From NCBI GenBank assembly GCA_942159475.1, contig OW804097.1:6043685-6107684 (forward strand): a stretch of DNA of 64,000 nt, written 5' to 3'. Position numbers and translations under genes: made by a program. Source of the DNA: Sthenelais limicola. Taxonomy: Eukaryota; Annelida; Polychaeta; Phyllodocida; Sigalionidae. The number at the start of each line of letters is the position of its first letter. The first letter of the stretch is position 1. Below, in pieces: positions 10,392 to 23,400 of the stretch. The notes below the pieces were generated by a model. The model saw nothing but the letters and a program-made list of their open reading frames with translations, did not search any database and was not told where the DNA came from.

Positions 10392-13300
10392 GTAAGTAGG
10401 CCTATACAAGTCCACTGACATTTACATTACAGTTTGATAGATTGCCTGAACACAGCATGGTTTTTTATTGATTTGAAAATTTGTATTCAGCTCTCACATA
10501 TACGATGTGAAATCAAGATGGTGCTCTCAGTCCATTAATAACTAATCCCACTGCTTTCATTCAAGTTGTAGAATTTCTCTTTGAGCTAAAGTGCATGAAT
10601 AGATATAGTAGATAAGTATAGTTAAAACATGTTTAGTTGAAAATCTCAAAATGTAGTGTCAGTGTTAATGAGCATTTCTGATTATTCAAAAATAGTTGAA
10701 CGCACTCTGTATTTTTACCTTATGACTACATGCAATTCAACAATGTTACATTGATCCAATGATCTGGTTCCATGTTATTAAGGAATGAAGCACAAACTAA
10801 TTTATATGAATATTTCAGATGTTCTATTGGGGAAGGTTCCACAGGCTCAGGGACGAACATGTGATGACCCACTCCGCAGTGTCACTGGTCTGAACAAAGT
10901 TGACCATGTGATTAAATCGGGGGAAAAGAATACATACTACCCGAATAATGAAGTCACTGTAGCATGTAGAAATCCAAGCCATGGGTCTCAGGAGCAGATA
11001 TTAAAATGCACAGCATACAACGGTTGGCAGCCAGGGCACATTACATTATCTTGTCAAGGTAGGTTTACATAGTGTAGGTACAGGTTTAGTGCATGTTCCC
11101 GAGGCTGAACTGGTCAGGTACCTTAGGCAGGCAGATAAGGCGTTATTGGGCCATCTTTATAGAAAATTGCCAAATCAAGAGGGAAGTTTTCTCGAATTTA
11201 GACAATGCATGAAAATTAATGCATCATTGTTTGTTTGTTTTAAGATTTTTATTCAGCTACGACATTTTGCACAGATTTATACAATAATTCTCAGTGCGTG
11301 CTGAGTTTACAAAATAGAAAAATTATCGGAAAAAATAAGTTATATACTAGAGAGAACAGGAAATTATTTCGTACAAAAATGTGTCGATATGACATTAAAA
11401 ACTCTCAGCCGGGCAAGTGTCCATTTTCAAGACATTCCTAGTAATAGAACATAAGAGTAGCATATCTCACCATATAAACAAGTACACATATAATAGAGAC
11501 CTTTGCCTCTGTGAGCGTTACATATGTGCAACCAAAGAAAACTGTTGACAAATAGCAACACTCAGTACATGAGTTCGACGATGTTCCAGAATTCATTCCT
11601 CAGCTGGAAGCTTTTGAATAGGATCTTTTTTATTTCTTTTTTAAATGTTTCTTTATCATCGATTGCCTTTAAATTTTGAGGGAGATCGTTCCAAAAATTA
11701 AAAATCCTAACAAAGAGACTTCTCCTGATGGAATCCTTTCTCCAATCTTCGATTGGAACTCGATATGGATCTCTTAGATTATAATGATTTAACAATGGGC
11801 GATTTAACATAGAATAACTCCAAAAAACACTGAAAAAGCGTTGAAGTCTTCTATAACAGAGTGGCAATAAATTGCAGCCATCATGAATATCAATGTTTCT
11901 GACTCTATTCTCTGCTCTCCTCCGTCTGAACCCATGACACAGCCTTAAACAGTCATTTTGGATTAATTCCATCCTTCTAGTTTCATTTCTTGGTGCTAAG
12001 TCGAATACCAACCCACCATACTCTAGAGTAGGCAAAATATAAGTTTTATAAATCAGTATCGAGATATTTTTTGATAGAATCTTACTCTGGCCAGTCTTCT
12101 GTACAGTAAAATGGCTGTCGAGCAAACCAAGTTTACATACGGTATCATATTTAACTTGTCATCCAAGAGGAAACCTAGGTATTTGAAATTCTTCACCCTA
12201 TCAATAACTTGACCATTACAATATACAAAATAATCGATGGCATTCAACTCTCTTTTCCCATGAAAAATCTGCAATTTAGTTTTTTTTGGTATTTAGTGTC
12301 AAACCATTTCTATCTGTCCAATTCTTGAATTTTTGTACATCACTCTGGACCTTCTCTAAGTCTTGGTCTATAACAATTTTATTTAAAATCACACAGTCGT
12401 CAGCGTACATGACAATGTCCCCTTCGAATTCCACATTTATCACATTATTTATATAAAAAATGAAGAATAATGGCCCGACGATACTCCCCTGAGCTACCCC
12501 AGCATGTAACTTCTCGGGCTTAGAACATATATCACCCAACTGTATCAGTTGTCTTCTGTTCATGGAATAACTTTTTATTAAATTTACCAGGATCTCGCCG
12601 ATGCCAACTTCACATAATTTATACAAAAGAATATCAATATTAATAGAATTAAATGCCTTGGATAAATCGAAATAAACTGCGACCATATCGTGACCCTTAT
12701 CTTTATTTTGTAATACTTTCCTCAAAAAGGAGTAAATTGCACTGTCAGTACTGAAACCTGGTCTAAAACCATGTTGTTGTGGGACTAAATAATTAATTTC
12801 GAGGAGATGCTGTTCTATTTTCTTTCTCAGCAATTCTTCAAATATTTTACCCATCATTGGTGAAATCGAAATGGCTCTAATATCATCGATCTTTCTAGAA
12901 TTGGCTTTCTTTGGGATCAGAACGCACAAGGATTGCTTCCACGAATTTGGGAAGTAACTTTCAGCATGTATCTTATTCAATAGCCATACAAAATTATTGA
13001 TAATCGATAGAAGGGCAAACCTAAGAAATGTAGAATTCATGTTTAAAACACTGCAGGATTTTTTCACATCGATCTTATCAATTACCTTGATAACTCTATC
13101 TTTTGTGATAGCCTCGTTCCATTCAAATTTAGGCAAGTCCCTGTCTCTATTAAAACTAAAATTTAAATTATCCGGGGATGACTTTGGAAGAATGTTACAG
13201 AAATAATTATTAGCATAATTCGCTGCATCCTTACCATGTAAAGTTACACCCTCTGAGGTAATAATATATACAATGCGGCTGTCCCTCGATTGTCACACCT

Positions 13301-14052
13301 AGCAAAGTGCATGCTTCCAGATGTAGGCAAACTTTATTCACATGAATATGGACTAACCTTTGCTGAACAGTTGCGATTATATTACCAATCAAACAAACAC
13401 TGACATGCTTGTTCTCACTATACAGAGCCAACATCAACTACTACGAAAAGGCCAGAGCCAACCCATGACACAATTACACCAGCCATTTCCACACCTTTAC
13501 ACACTGGCACAACAACCCCAACCCCAACAACAGCAGCAGCAGCAGCAACAACCACATGTGCACCAACAACAACCCTACAGGACCTAATAGTTAGCACCGA
13601 TACGCCATCTGCACCTTCCACACAGAAGAGCTCCACATATGCGCCAGGTAAAGGCAGTTCAGAAGTCAGTAGCCAGATAAAAGCATGGTATCCACATGCA
13701 CGTTGACTGTCCGCTAAGCGTTCACCGTCAGATGGTTACCCTAGTGACCGTCTGATGTGCAAGTGGATGACTCAATTTCCTAAAACGGATCACATATTGT
13801 TTATTTCCGGAAAACAGTACATGATAAGATATTATATATATGTAAGATAATTTATGCCGGAAAAGATTTAATGATTGCTTTATGTTTGTTTGTCTCATCA
13901 CAGGAGGTGGCCAAACTAGTACCGAGAGTCCCCCAAATGAAGAGCCCTCTTTTTGGACAGTAGAGGCTATTGCTGGCATCATTACTGGCACTCTGGTTTT
14001 TGTTGCCGCCATAGTAGCATTATTGATTTCACAAATAACATTCCCATGCTAG
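10331..14052 (+). CDS. CCP-A: single-sushi, Thr-rich stalk, single-pass membrane protein (4 coding exons)
   Basis: Exons 10331-10391, 10819-11058, 13426-13647 and 13904-14052 join in phase 1 to give 223 residues. Residues 1-20 form a leader (MKLVLTKRPVVEW then LKALVLV), less hydrophobic than in the paralogues. Residues 35-99 form one sushi/CCP-like module with Cys at 35, 70, 84 and 99, a YYPNNEVTVAC strand and CTAYNGW before the last Cys. Residues 101-174 are a Thr/Pro/Ala stalk likely to carry O-glycans. Residues 195-217 form a transmembrane helix, followed by a tail of about seven residues ending FPC. A type I surface protein is inferred. The paralogues CCP-B and CCP-C have two sushi exons; here the position of the second is occupied by a LINE. 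No signalling motif is visible in the tail. Confidence 0.75.
10819..11058 (+). CDS. CCP-A sushi exon
   Basis: Starts after TTTCAG and ends before GTAGGT; phase 1 at both ends. Cys order and the GW before the fourth Cys fit the sushi fold. The exon start (AT GT...) resembles first sushi exons of the paralogues, while YYPN resembles their second. Confidence 0.8.
11235..13262 (-). mobile_element. 5'-truncated CR1/Jockey-like LINE with broken reverse transcriptase
   Basis: Minus-strand coding is open from about 13262 to 12276, then shifts frame at about 12275 and again at about 12100, running to 11562. Reverse transcriptase signatures include a DLSKAF block, AQGSIVGPL and YADD. The end (LFVRIFNFWNDLP) is typical of LINE ORF2 C-termini. 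The N-terminal endonuclease is absent. It lies inside the CCP-A intron between sushi and stalk, opposite to the gene. Two frameshifts make it non-autonomous. Confidence 0.85.
13426..13647 (+). CDS. CCP-A Thr/Pro-rich stalk exon
   Basis: Starts after TATACAG and ends before GTAAAG. Codes runs such as TTTPTPTT followed by AAAAA, a mucin-like spacer. The antisense and +1 frames are also open because of the ACA/CCA/GCA repeats and should be ignored. Confidence 0.8.
13904..14052 (+). CDS. CCP-A transmembrane exon and stop
   Basis: Starts after CATCACAG. Codes a juxtamembrane stretch (ESPPNEEPSFW), a hydrophobic helix AIAGIITGTLVFVAAIVALL and a very short tail ending FPC-TAG. Confidence 0.85.
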
Positions 14053-14302
14053 TAGTATACTATACAGCGGACATAGTGATAGCAGTGATAGGAGACAATT
14101 TACGCATGCAATTATAACAGCAATTTAATTACTAGTGTGATAGTTTATCCTTACTGATAATCAAAGTGGAACTGTAAATCATTCATCATCATATTGAAAC
14201 CTATACTTATATTACATGAATACAAAATAATGAGGGTCTAATCTAAATACCACTGAATGTATAGTAATATAATATAGTAATACAGTAGATGTACCTGTTC
14301 AA

Positions 14303-14312
14303 AATAAATAAA
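14303..14312 (+). promoter_or_regulatory. Overlapping AATAAA polyadenylation signals for CCP-A
   Basis: Two overlapping AATAAA hexamers lie about 250 bases past the CCP-A stop, the expected spacing for a short 3' UTR. A short tandem run of CAAAT-type repeats follows. Confidence 0.5.
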
Positions 14313-14574
14313 AACGTTTTCAAATCAAATCAAATTAAATGTTCAAGTAAATATGCCCCCATCCAGGCAGGGATTTCCCTTAGTTTACCGAAGTATCAAG
14401 GACATTGCCCTGGGTAGGGCGATGTCTGACAAGGTTTATATTTTTTACAATTCTTATTTGCAATAATAATATGAAAAATAAGTCCCATAGGGTCAATTTA
14501 CACAGATTTATTGCCCTGGGGCGTCGGGGATTTCAGCATATTTACCGAAATGTCCAGGACATTCCTCCATAACC

Positions 14575-14795
14575 TTGGGTCAGTGAGTGAGCGAGATCGG
14601 TTCGTTTACGCCCTTATCAAAACATTGAAAGGTTATATCAAGGGCGGGAGAGCTGAGAGGGAGGCAGTTTATGATCATACCCAGGAAATAGAGATAGAGA
14701 AGAAGGAAGAGAGAGAGACTAAAGAGACAGAAAGGCACTTTATGGTCTTACCCAGGACTCACCATAACCTCGGGGTGAGGGTTGTAATTGACAAA
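14575..14795 (+). repeat. Dispersed repeat family 4, copy 1
   Basis: GTGAGTGAG start, GAGAGCTGAGAGGGAGGCAG interior. The open frame across it is repeat sequence. Confidence 0.65.
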
Positions 14796-14799
14796 CTGT

Positions 14800-17080
14800 G
14801 CATAATAGCTGAGCATGATTTTTGAAACAGAAAGTGGTTATACTGCATTATATAAGTGCATAGATATATATTTGATGACCCTCCTTCTTAAAGAGTTGGG
14901 ATAGTTTGAATTATGGCAAATTAAAACTTTTATATTTCCGATGAAAGTAATGAAATGTATTTAAATGATAGGTTATTACGACTTATAGTATTAGAAATCA
15001 GGTGAATGGTGATAACTGGACCCCTAGGAAAAGCCACAAGCAGTATTGATGTATTATTTGTCCAAAATAACAAGAGCATGAATACTGCTTATAGTGTGTT
15101 CTCTGGATTTCATGTCAATGACTATATTGGATAATACACTTAACTTTGGACGCTTTACTCCATATATTCAATTAAAAGCTAAAGTGCAGAGGACATGCTG
15201 CTAGAGCCCGACCATTTGATAAATGGTTGAATCTTCCAATAAAAGGGGAAGACATGCTAAATTGAAAAGAACCAGTTTATGATAATTTAAATCATAATCC
15301 TACTAAAGTATCCCTTTTTTCCTACGAGGAAGAACAGGAGAATGTGCATTGCAGTCTGAGGATTGGGCAAGTAACACACTTGAGGCAAGTAAGACAATTG
15401 CCTACGCCAAGATTATCTCATGTACTGATACCAGACGGCGTTGGCGGTCGGAACTGGAGCCCTTGGTTGACATGACAATGCTATAGCATATGCATGCTGA
15501 GTATGTATACCATCGGTAAACATTATACATGAATGTCATCTTATTAAAAGCAGCTTAATCATCGAGAAAAACATTCACATTATATTATTAGGTAGACAAA
15601 ATTATTCCCAAGATGAAATTTTCATACTTCAAGCCCATTGAAGAATCGTTTCCATTGAGATTGGCCCGGCCGGGGTGTTATTGTGTCGACGGAAATGGCA
15701 AAAGTACATAAGAAAACCGTTGATACGCCATTATATTCCATTCTGTCTCAAATTAGTTGGGATGCTTATTTTAATAAGAGTTGGGTAAAAATATAATTTT
15801 CGGTGTATTGCATATTTTAGTCGATTCGATTTTTCAAGGCCAGTGAGTTCCCACCCACCCAACGCCTACACCAAAGAGTTGAAGGAACAGGGGTTCTCAA
15901 GAACAATTGTGATGACAATAAATCTGGTGAACATGAAGATGAACTTTTCACTCCCCAAAGCCAAAAATTAATCGTAAATGAAATAAAAAAACTTTTTATA
16001 AAATCTCTTATAATTACGTCTCTGCTTTGTCCCGGAAAAATGATGTATTATTGCATAATGATTATGAATGATTATGGACGTGGATAATAATATATTTAAT
16101 ATTAGACATTTATACTACAAATTAACGGATTGTTCACTGCGAGTGGGAAAAATATGCCCATTAAAAAGCGTGTTAATTTCTGTACCCGTGTAATCCTGAT
16201 GTGTTGACGTCATCAATTGGTCTGACGTCATCAATGACAGCAATATTGACCAATCACAGACGAGCATTCTTAGCCATGACTCAGGATTCTGCACATTCAG
16301 AAGAAACATGGCGGTCGTAAACTGGTTCTACCAAAATGATACAACAACATGGAGTAGCCTCCCTGCCTTCATTGACCTTTTTATGCAATTAAATCGATAA
16401 TATAAGAATTAATAAAAAGAAACTGAAGCCTATAATATATGTACACATTAGACCTAACCCTAAATGGCTAACTCAATCAACTATGACCTACAGCTGGATT
16501 TGAATTGCTGAATATTGAAAATATTTCCAGCAATCACCAATTTTTAACTTTGAAATATACTTTACTCATTGCATGCTGTATCATCTCCAATTTACATTTC
16601 AAATACGTTTTCTCTCATTCGACCAAGAATTGATATCCTCGTATAATATCAGGGCTACCTGATACTTTAAATATTTGGGGCATATTAATCAATAATTCTA
16701 ATCAGGGATACTTAGACATAGATACAGAGATGTGTCATCATATTGGAAGCATGATAGGACGTGTTCCATATGTGGCAAATAGACAATGGTTAAGGTGTTA
16801 AGGAGATAATCGACTAGTAGATAACTGTATGACGAAACATAGTTCCAGAGCAGCCTAAGTGAAAATATAATTATAATCAATATAATTAGACAAACAACAT
16901 GGTGCACGTTCATAGCAGGATGAGCCTTCTCAATCATTATTATTTCATGAATATGTTACTAAAACTAGTGATAAATTAAATACATTATTGTAGCAGTAAA
17001 CACATGTGTCAGAGAGAGCGAAAAAGAAAGTGACTGAAAGTATAGGAAATAATGAGAATAAGGCAAGAATGTAATGTAAA
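14800..17080. other. Intergenic sequence, nothing recognised
   Basis: AT-rich with scattered stops in all frames. A second copy of the 7740-type repeat lies at 16680-16930. Confidence 0.5.
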
Positions 17081-17859
17081 TATTGATGAATTCAGTCCTA
17101 TAAGTCATAATATGAGTAACTCTTCACAGCAGCAGAATATTGATGAATTCAGTCCTACAAGACCTAATAAAATTATGAGTAAATTCGGTCATAATATAGC
17201 TTATCTTTGTCATAATAGCTGAGAATGCAGCTTTAAATTCCCGATGTTAATCAACGTATTCTAATCATTTATGCAACCAATCTGAATAGTGTAGTAAATT
17301 GGATGCATTTGAAAGGCAGATTCCCCTAGTGAGACCTATGTATGCATATGCCATGGGCTAATCTGGCCTTCTTTTTGTGGAGATGCACACTTATTGTGGC
17401 ATAACTACATTTACACTCCTCATGTGTCTGATACACTGACTCAGAACAACCACTCGGTGCATTCTATCTAATGATTAACACAGGCACCTCCTCCACATCG
17501 ATAAATCAATGAAGCAGATTAGAACTTTCACATTTAATGCAAAGATTTAAAATCCTGGTCCAGCATGTTTCATTTCATTTTCTCAATATAAATAAAGTAT
17601 ATGATAACTATATGCAAATGAAGGATAAATATTTGTTAATTCATCTTCGGTTCTATGATAAATATAAAATGAACAGATAAAATTAGGTTCACATTTAGAC
17701 AATAGACAGATATGTTCCCGCTGTCGGGTCAAGAACCAAGATATGGAAGATGGCCTCACTGGAGAATGACTCACTGGGAAATGTATAGATTTTCTGATAA
17801 TGTTGACAATACAACTACATATACCGGGAACATTGGCAAGAAAGTGACACAACAGTTTG

Positions 17860-18110
17860 AGTGAGTGAGTGAGATTTGTTGCTTTACGCCCTTATCAACA
17901 GATTGAACATTATATCAAGGGCGGGAGAGCTGAGAGGGAGGCAGTTTATGGTCTTACCCAGGAAATAGAGATAGAGAAATGAGAGACCAAAAAAGAGACA
18001 GAGAGGCACTTTAAGATCATACCCAGGAAATAGAGATAGAGAAGAAGGGAGAGACAGACAGAAAAAGAGACAGAGAGGCACTTTAAGACCATATCCAGAC
18101 CGGAACACAA
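17860..18110 (+). repeat. Dispersed repeat family 4, copy 2
   Basis: Same start and interior as 14575-14795, with an extra AGGCACTTTAAGA duplication. Confidence 0.65.
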
Positions 18111-19690
18111 CAGATGGAACTAGCCTTTGTATAATCAGGACTGAGGTAACGTACATAATCTTAATTTATTGTTATTCTCTCATACTATGACTTATGGTAT
18201 ATCGGACTGAATTATATGTTGAACAGAAACCGGCGACCGGTGAGCGTTAAAAAGTGAAACCACCACACAAATGGATTTCGCTGGGTCTCAGGAAAGCGTT
18301 TGTGGATTTTTATGAAGCCCTGTAGCAAAAACAACAGGTCGAAATCCCCCAAAATCTTTAGCTTTTGATCGACATTAACTGAGAGTGCAACTTTAGTACT
18401 CAGAATGCCCATCTTGGAGATTAAGGTTGTAAATATCTTGCATTTGAATTGCTGTGGAATTTTATCTTGGGTAACAAATGATTCTGAATTGGATACAAGA
18501 CCACTTCAAGATCGGAATCAATGGTTAATTTAATCACAGACATTTCTAACCACAATGAATGCCTTATTGGAATGATTTATTTAGAAATGATCACAATATT
18601 TAGGACCGAATGGTATCTTACTTTTGCGCTGATAGGCTACACACTGTGGTTATCAGCTCTCTGTTCGAGTAGACATTTATCTCTAATGTGACAGCTGTAG
18701 ATACACAGGAAATGCATCAAACTTGACTAACAACGCCCCCTATGTGTCCTTTCTGTAAATATGTCAAATTGAATTAAATAGATTAGTGTGTTAACAAGCA
18801 TGTCCAGATAGAGTAATTGCAAGCTTTTAACCAACTAATGCCACTATTATCATGTAAGCTTTTGCAGATTCTTCATTGTTTAGTGAAAGATAAATATTGG
18901 CATATTATAACATGATCGAAGCTAACATGATGGATGCTAATACCATGGTGGAAGTGTATCACATGATGGAACTTATAACATGTTAATCTTATTCTACCCC
19001 TCTAGGGGAGGGAGCTTTGTTTTTCTTAATAAATAAAGGCATCTAGCAATTGTCACAAGTGAAATTGACTGAAAGGTGAAAGGCCTTGGGTTTTTTGTGC
19101 AATAACTTCCTAAGGTCAAACACTGTTGGAGATTAATACTTGATACATGATGGAAACTTATAACATAATGGAAACTTATATCATGGCTGATTTGGGAAGA
19201 AACATGCTTGTATTTACCCTGGCAATACCTGGAAATATCATCACCTTTCACTCACTCTTCTCTCTACACCCTGCCACAGTTGCCCTCATATTCGTGGCCC
19301 AAACACCCCCAACATAGGAGAGCTCACACCACAATTTCCATGTGCATTTACTTTAAGCTGAGCCCTTTTCTCAGCTCTGGTCAGCTGTCATGCAACCGAT
19401 CAGCATCTGTTGTGTTTAACCTGGTGTCCTCTAAGGAGACGCCAGACTGGCGGCCTCCTGGGTAGAAGGTTGTGCTAGTGGACACAAATTGCCACCAAGT
19501 GTCTACCGGTTGTTAGCACTGAGTCAGGAGTCCGCCAGACAAGATTGGATGAAGCCAATTGTCTTAGGGCAGATCAGACAACTAGTCCGCTGTCTCCTTA
19601 GTGCACACTGCACTTTAAACATTTGGGTCATTGTGCTGACTGGCTCCCACCAATACTGCTACTGATGGGGCAGAGACTATCATGTAGTCA
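18110..19690. other. Intergenic sequence upstream of the GPCR fossil
   Basis: No intact gene. 19230-19690 is less AT-rich and may be the decayed N-terminal part of the GPCR, but I could not align it. Confidence 0.4.
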
Positions 19691-19699
19691 CTCAGTGCA

Positions 19700-19980
19700 G
19701 AGTAGAGGGTCTGCCCAGTCTGTCCATATTCCTGAAGAACCTCACAGTGGCAGACATTGGTGTGTTTACTAACATATATACATGTTGCATGTATCCTACT
19801 CTAATGTGAATCATAGCCTTTGGATACATAGGTATCAGCCACTGGATGATAGTGTGTGTGGGCGTAGAGAGAACCATTGCAGTGTAGAGACCATGTCATG
19901 CCAGAACCCTGTATTATTATCGGGGTCCCCAGCCATATCTTCCCACCTCTTACATATTATATTGTAGTGGCCTCTCAAAA
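19700..19980 (+). pseudogene. Decayed rhodopsin-family GPCR fragment (TM2 to second intracellular loop)
   Basis: One frame reads CRVEGLPSLSIFLKNLTVAD, a TM2-like stretch, then after an in-frame TGA continues FGYIGISHWMIVCVGVERTI, then AV-stop-RPCHART. The latter matches TM3 and its E/DRY-type end. Two stops (after PTLM and after RTIAV) and no clear TM4-TM7 make it a fossil. It lies just upstream of CCP-B. Later frames to about 20340 contain Cys-rich fragments that I do not recognise. Confidence 0.55.
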
Positions 19981-20357
19981 TCCTTTTAATTTTGTAGTTG
20001 GAAACCAAAGGAATAAGTGTGAATTATATATGTCACTAGGTACAAGTTGGTTTATCAAAACTCATAAATGGCATGGGGACACAGACAGAAGCATTTCTAA
20101 TCCTAGGACAGCGCTGCACAGCAATCTTATAGAGGCAGCTGCTACACCTTCTCCACTACTACTGTCTCTTGCAGTGTAGCTCTTGCCACCCAGTGAAGTG
20201 TGTTGTTTAGCAGTAGGTCTGGAGCCACAATGACTTTTGTGACTGGTGCAAATTCCTGCAAGAATGTGGCATCAACAGCACTGGTTGTACCAGAATGGCT
20301 AGTCGCCCCATAATCTCCCCCTCAACGTAAGCTCATGTTCGACTTATTTATTTCTAG

Positions 20358-20418
20358 ATGCTGATGTTGTTTAAGGCTCTACTTGTCAATGGACTGTTAC
20401 ATGGGCTGCTACTAGTAT
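20358..20418 (+). CDS. CCP-B leader exon
   Basis: The ATG follows TTTCTAG directly, so the start codon is the first triplet of the exon. The exon ends before GTGAGT with one base carried over. An upstream noncoding exon must exist; I could not place it. Confidence 0.75.
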
Positions 20419-23400
20419 GTGAGTATATGTATGGATTACCAATGTTTGTGAGAATATTAATACCTCGAGAATTACTCACACCAAGATAGACGTGCTGGGT
20501 CAGTTTCTTTGTGTGAGCTGTTTTCAAATTTGTGGACCTTGGGTAATGGTCAAAATGAAATTTGATATAAGTTAATTTTTCTGTGTCCCATTATCACATA
20601 TCTGTCCTAAAGATTCAGAAAAACTTCTTTCCAACCAGATCCGACCAGTGGTTGGTGTCTTGCTGGCTGGTTCAAACTACATTTTATTTTACTTTCGACG
20701 GGATTTATAACTCTTAGACACATGTATGTTTCATATTAGATCATTTTGTCTTGGGTAAATGAATTATTGTGGGTTCATTTCTGACTCATTTTGTAGAATG
20801 ATATCCTTGCTCCCAACAAAGTACGTTGTTATATCTTTGCAAATCAATACAGGTCATTATAAGTAACAATTGTAAGTCGCATTGCCAATTCTGAAATCTT
20901 ACAACCTTCAGATGTTCCAAGAGCTGAGGCATGGGCTGGGAGGATGTGTCCAAACCCATTTACAACTGTCAAGTCTCTCAGTCCAGAGTCAATGAGGATA
21001 CCTGGTAAAGCTAAAGCCAACTATTGGCCTAATGAACGAGTCACCATTGTGTGTAGAGATGGGCATGGGACGGGCAGTTTGCACTTGTTGTGCACAGCAT
21101 TTAATGGCTGGACCACAGAAACGTCTGGTTCATTATCATGTAAGGGTAAGTTTTAAGTTTGAAAATTAATTTGGATCAATAATAAAATATGGGATGATTT
21201 TAATGCCTGAGAAAATCCCTGAAAGATAGAGTCTATTAGACATATTATCGGCCTGAATTAAATAAAAATATTAAAAAGTATGTCTTCACACTGACTCATA
21301 CCATCATCATTTCCATCCTCCAGGCAGGGTTACTGGCCACTGTAGCCTGCCCTGCTCCAAAGGTGTTTAGTCCTCATTTGTTGGGCTGTCTGGGACAGAT
21401 GTACACATACAGACCAGTGGTACTAGTGTTGGACTTCTGTTTCCGACCGTCCGCTTACATCAATGAAAATACAAAACAATATTTACTGCTCAAAACGGCA
21501 TGATCATGGCTTTCCACTGGTTCATTTTGCTTTGAAATCATTCATGAATTGTTGATAATGAGAATATCAGCCCAATGGGGACTAACGGGGACTAACAGGG
21601 ACTATAAAGCCATTAGATCACCCGGTTATGGTCCTTCATCTTGTCTAAGGCTTCCGGAACTAAGCCTTGGCTTTGCCACGGCCTGTTTAAAGGTAGCCTT
21701 AGACAAGACTCACAACCATAACCTCATGACCTAACAGCCCAGTACATGCTGAGTAGGACAACTTGTCCTTTGTGAGCCTGTAGCCCTGCATAGTATGGCC
21801 CAGTACAGGAACAGTCCTATGTGAGCCTGTCGCCCTGCATAGTATGGCCCAGTACAGGAACATCAAAGAAAACCGCTCTCTTGGCCATGGAGACCCAGTT
21901 TACTAACATTTGAATTACTAAGAGTAGATGCAGTGGCGGTGAATGTGTGTAATCTCCCTGATAAAAAATGGATTCAAATAAGTCAGTGTATTTATTTGTC
22001 TCTCCATTTATCTATGTCTTTCCATATATTATCATGACAGAACTAAAAGTATTATATTTGCAGAGATATTAATGATACATTATAGGCCATCAATTATGGT
22101 TATTCTCCTCTGGTCCAAGGACAAACTGCAAGTTTCAAAATCTTATTCACTCTCACTTATTCCTGTTCCAGAACATCCTTCCAATGTGTACCAGCAAGAT
22201 GGAGCACAATTAAACAGCCCACGTATATGTGAAAATCCATTCATAATTGTCTCAGGTCTTGACAGCGAGATAATGCAACTGAAGGACACAGAGAAAAGTC
22301 AGTATTACCCCAATGACGTGGTGACAGTTGTGTGCAAGGGACCAGAGTATGGGTCAGGCCTGTGGCAGATGAAATGTACAGCGTATGATGCATGGATTGA
22401 TGCAGGCAAGAATACATTGGCATGTCATGGTATGAACCTTACCTCAGTTACTTGTATAGTTTGACCCGCCCTGAGATGACTATGGGTCCCTTTAAGAGAA
22501 GTGGAACATGAAGAGAATCCCCTTGCCATGTGTAGTCCACTAAGTCAATTCTCATGTAATTCTCACAGAATTTACTTTACATTTTTTTTTTTTTTTTTTT
22601 ATAAAAGTTTTTATTGCACACAATTGCAGGTAAACCTGGTATTTTCATGTGGTACAAGGAAAATATTATCAAAGTATCATACAGTATATATTAGCTGATG
22701 CAGCTTTGTCTTCTTTAACACATTTAAACTTTAACATTTCCAACCTGCCCTTAATTTAATAGGGCTTAAAGAGAGAGACATCATCGTACAATTTTATATA
22801 CAAGTAACATATTTTTTTGGTATATTTTGCATGTCTTTGCGACCGAAGTAGCAATAGTATAAAATACATCACTCACAACAATAAAAACAACTATTTGTAT
22901 GTGTAATCCAATTATACATACTTATATAAGATATGCAAGGCAGCACCTCGTTTACTGCCGAGCTACATAGGGTAGGTCATAACTGTTCGATATCTTAGAG
23001 TTGAGTTTACTACTGATTATGATTCTTCAGAAAGTTCTTTATTTCTGGCCAGCTTTTCTTTCTAATATTAGGCGGTAGGTTGTTCCATAGCCTGGGGCCT
23101 AGATAGTGAGGCGACCTTTTGTACTTTTCTTTAGCTGGTTTTTTACAGGTGAGTACAGTTGCATCGGCCATTCTGGTGGCACGAACACTCTTTTTGATAC
23201 AGAGTTTGGCTAGTTGCTTAATAAACATAATATTCATTAATGCTATCTTACTCCGTTTGTCCATAGTATTAATATTACCTCCCGATGTGCATTGGAAAAT
23301 CTGCCACTGCATGCAAAAGTGTATCTGACCAGTCACAAAACTGCAATCCTCTCAAAAAAGCAGTTTTGCACCTGGTTCTGCACCTGGTAAAACGTGCATC

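Noticed and set aside
13418..13636. Antisense Val/Ala/Gly-rich ORF
   Set aside because: It is the complement of the Thr-rich stalk exon.
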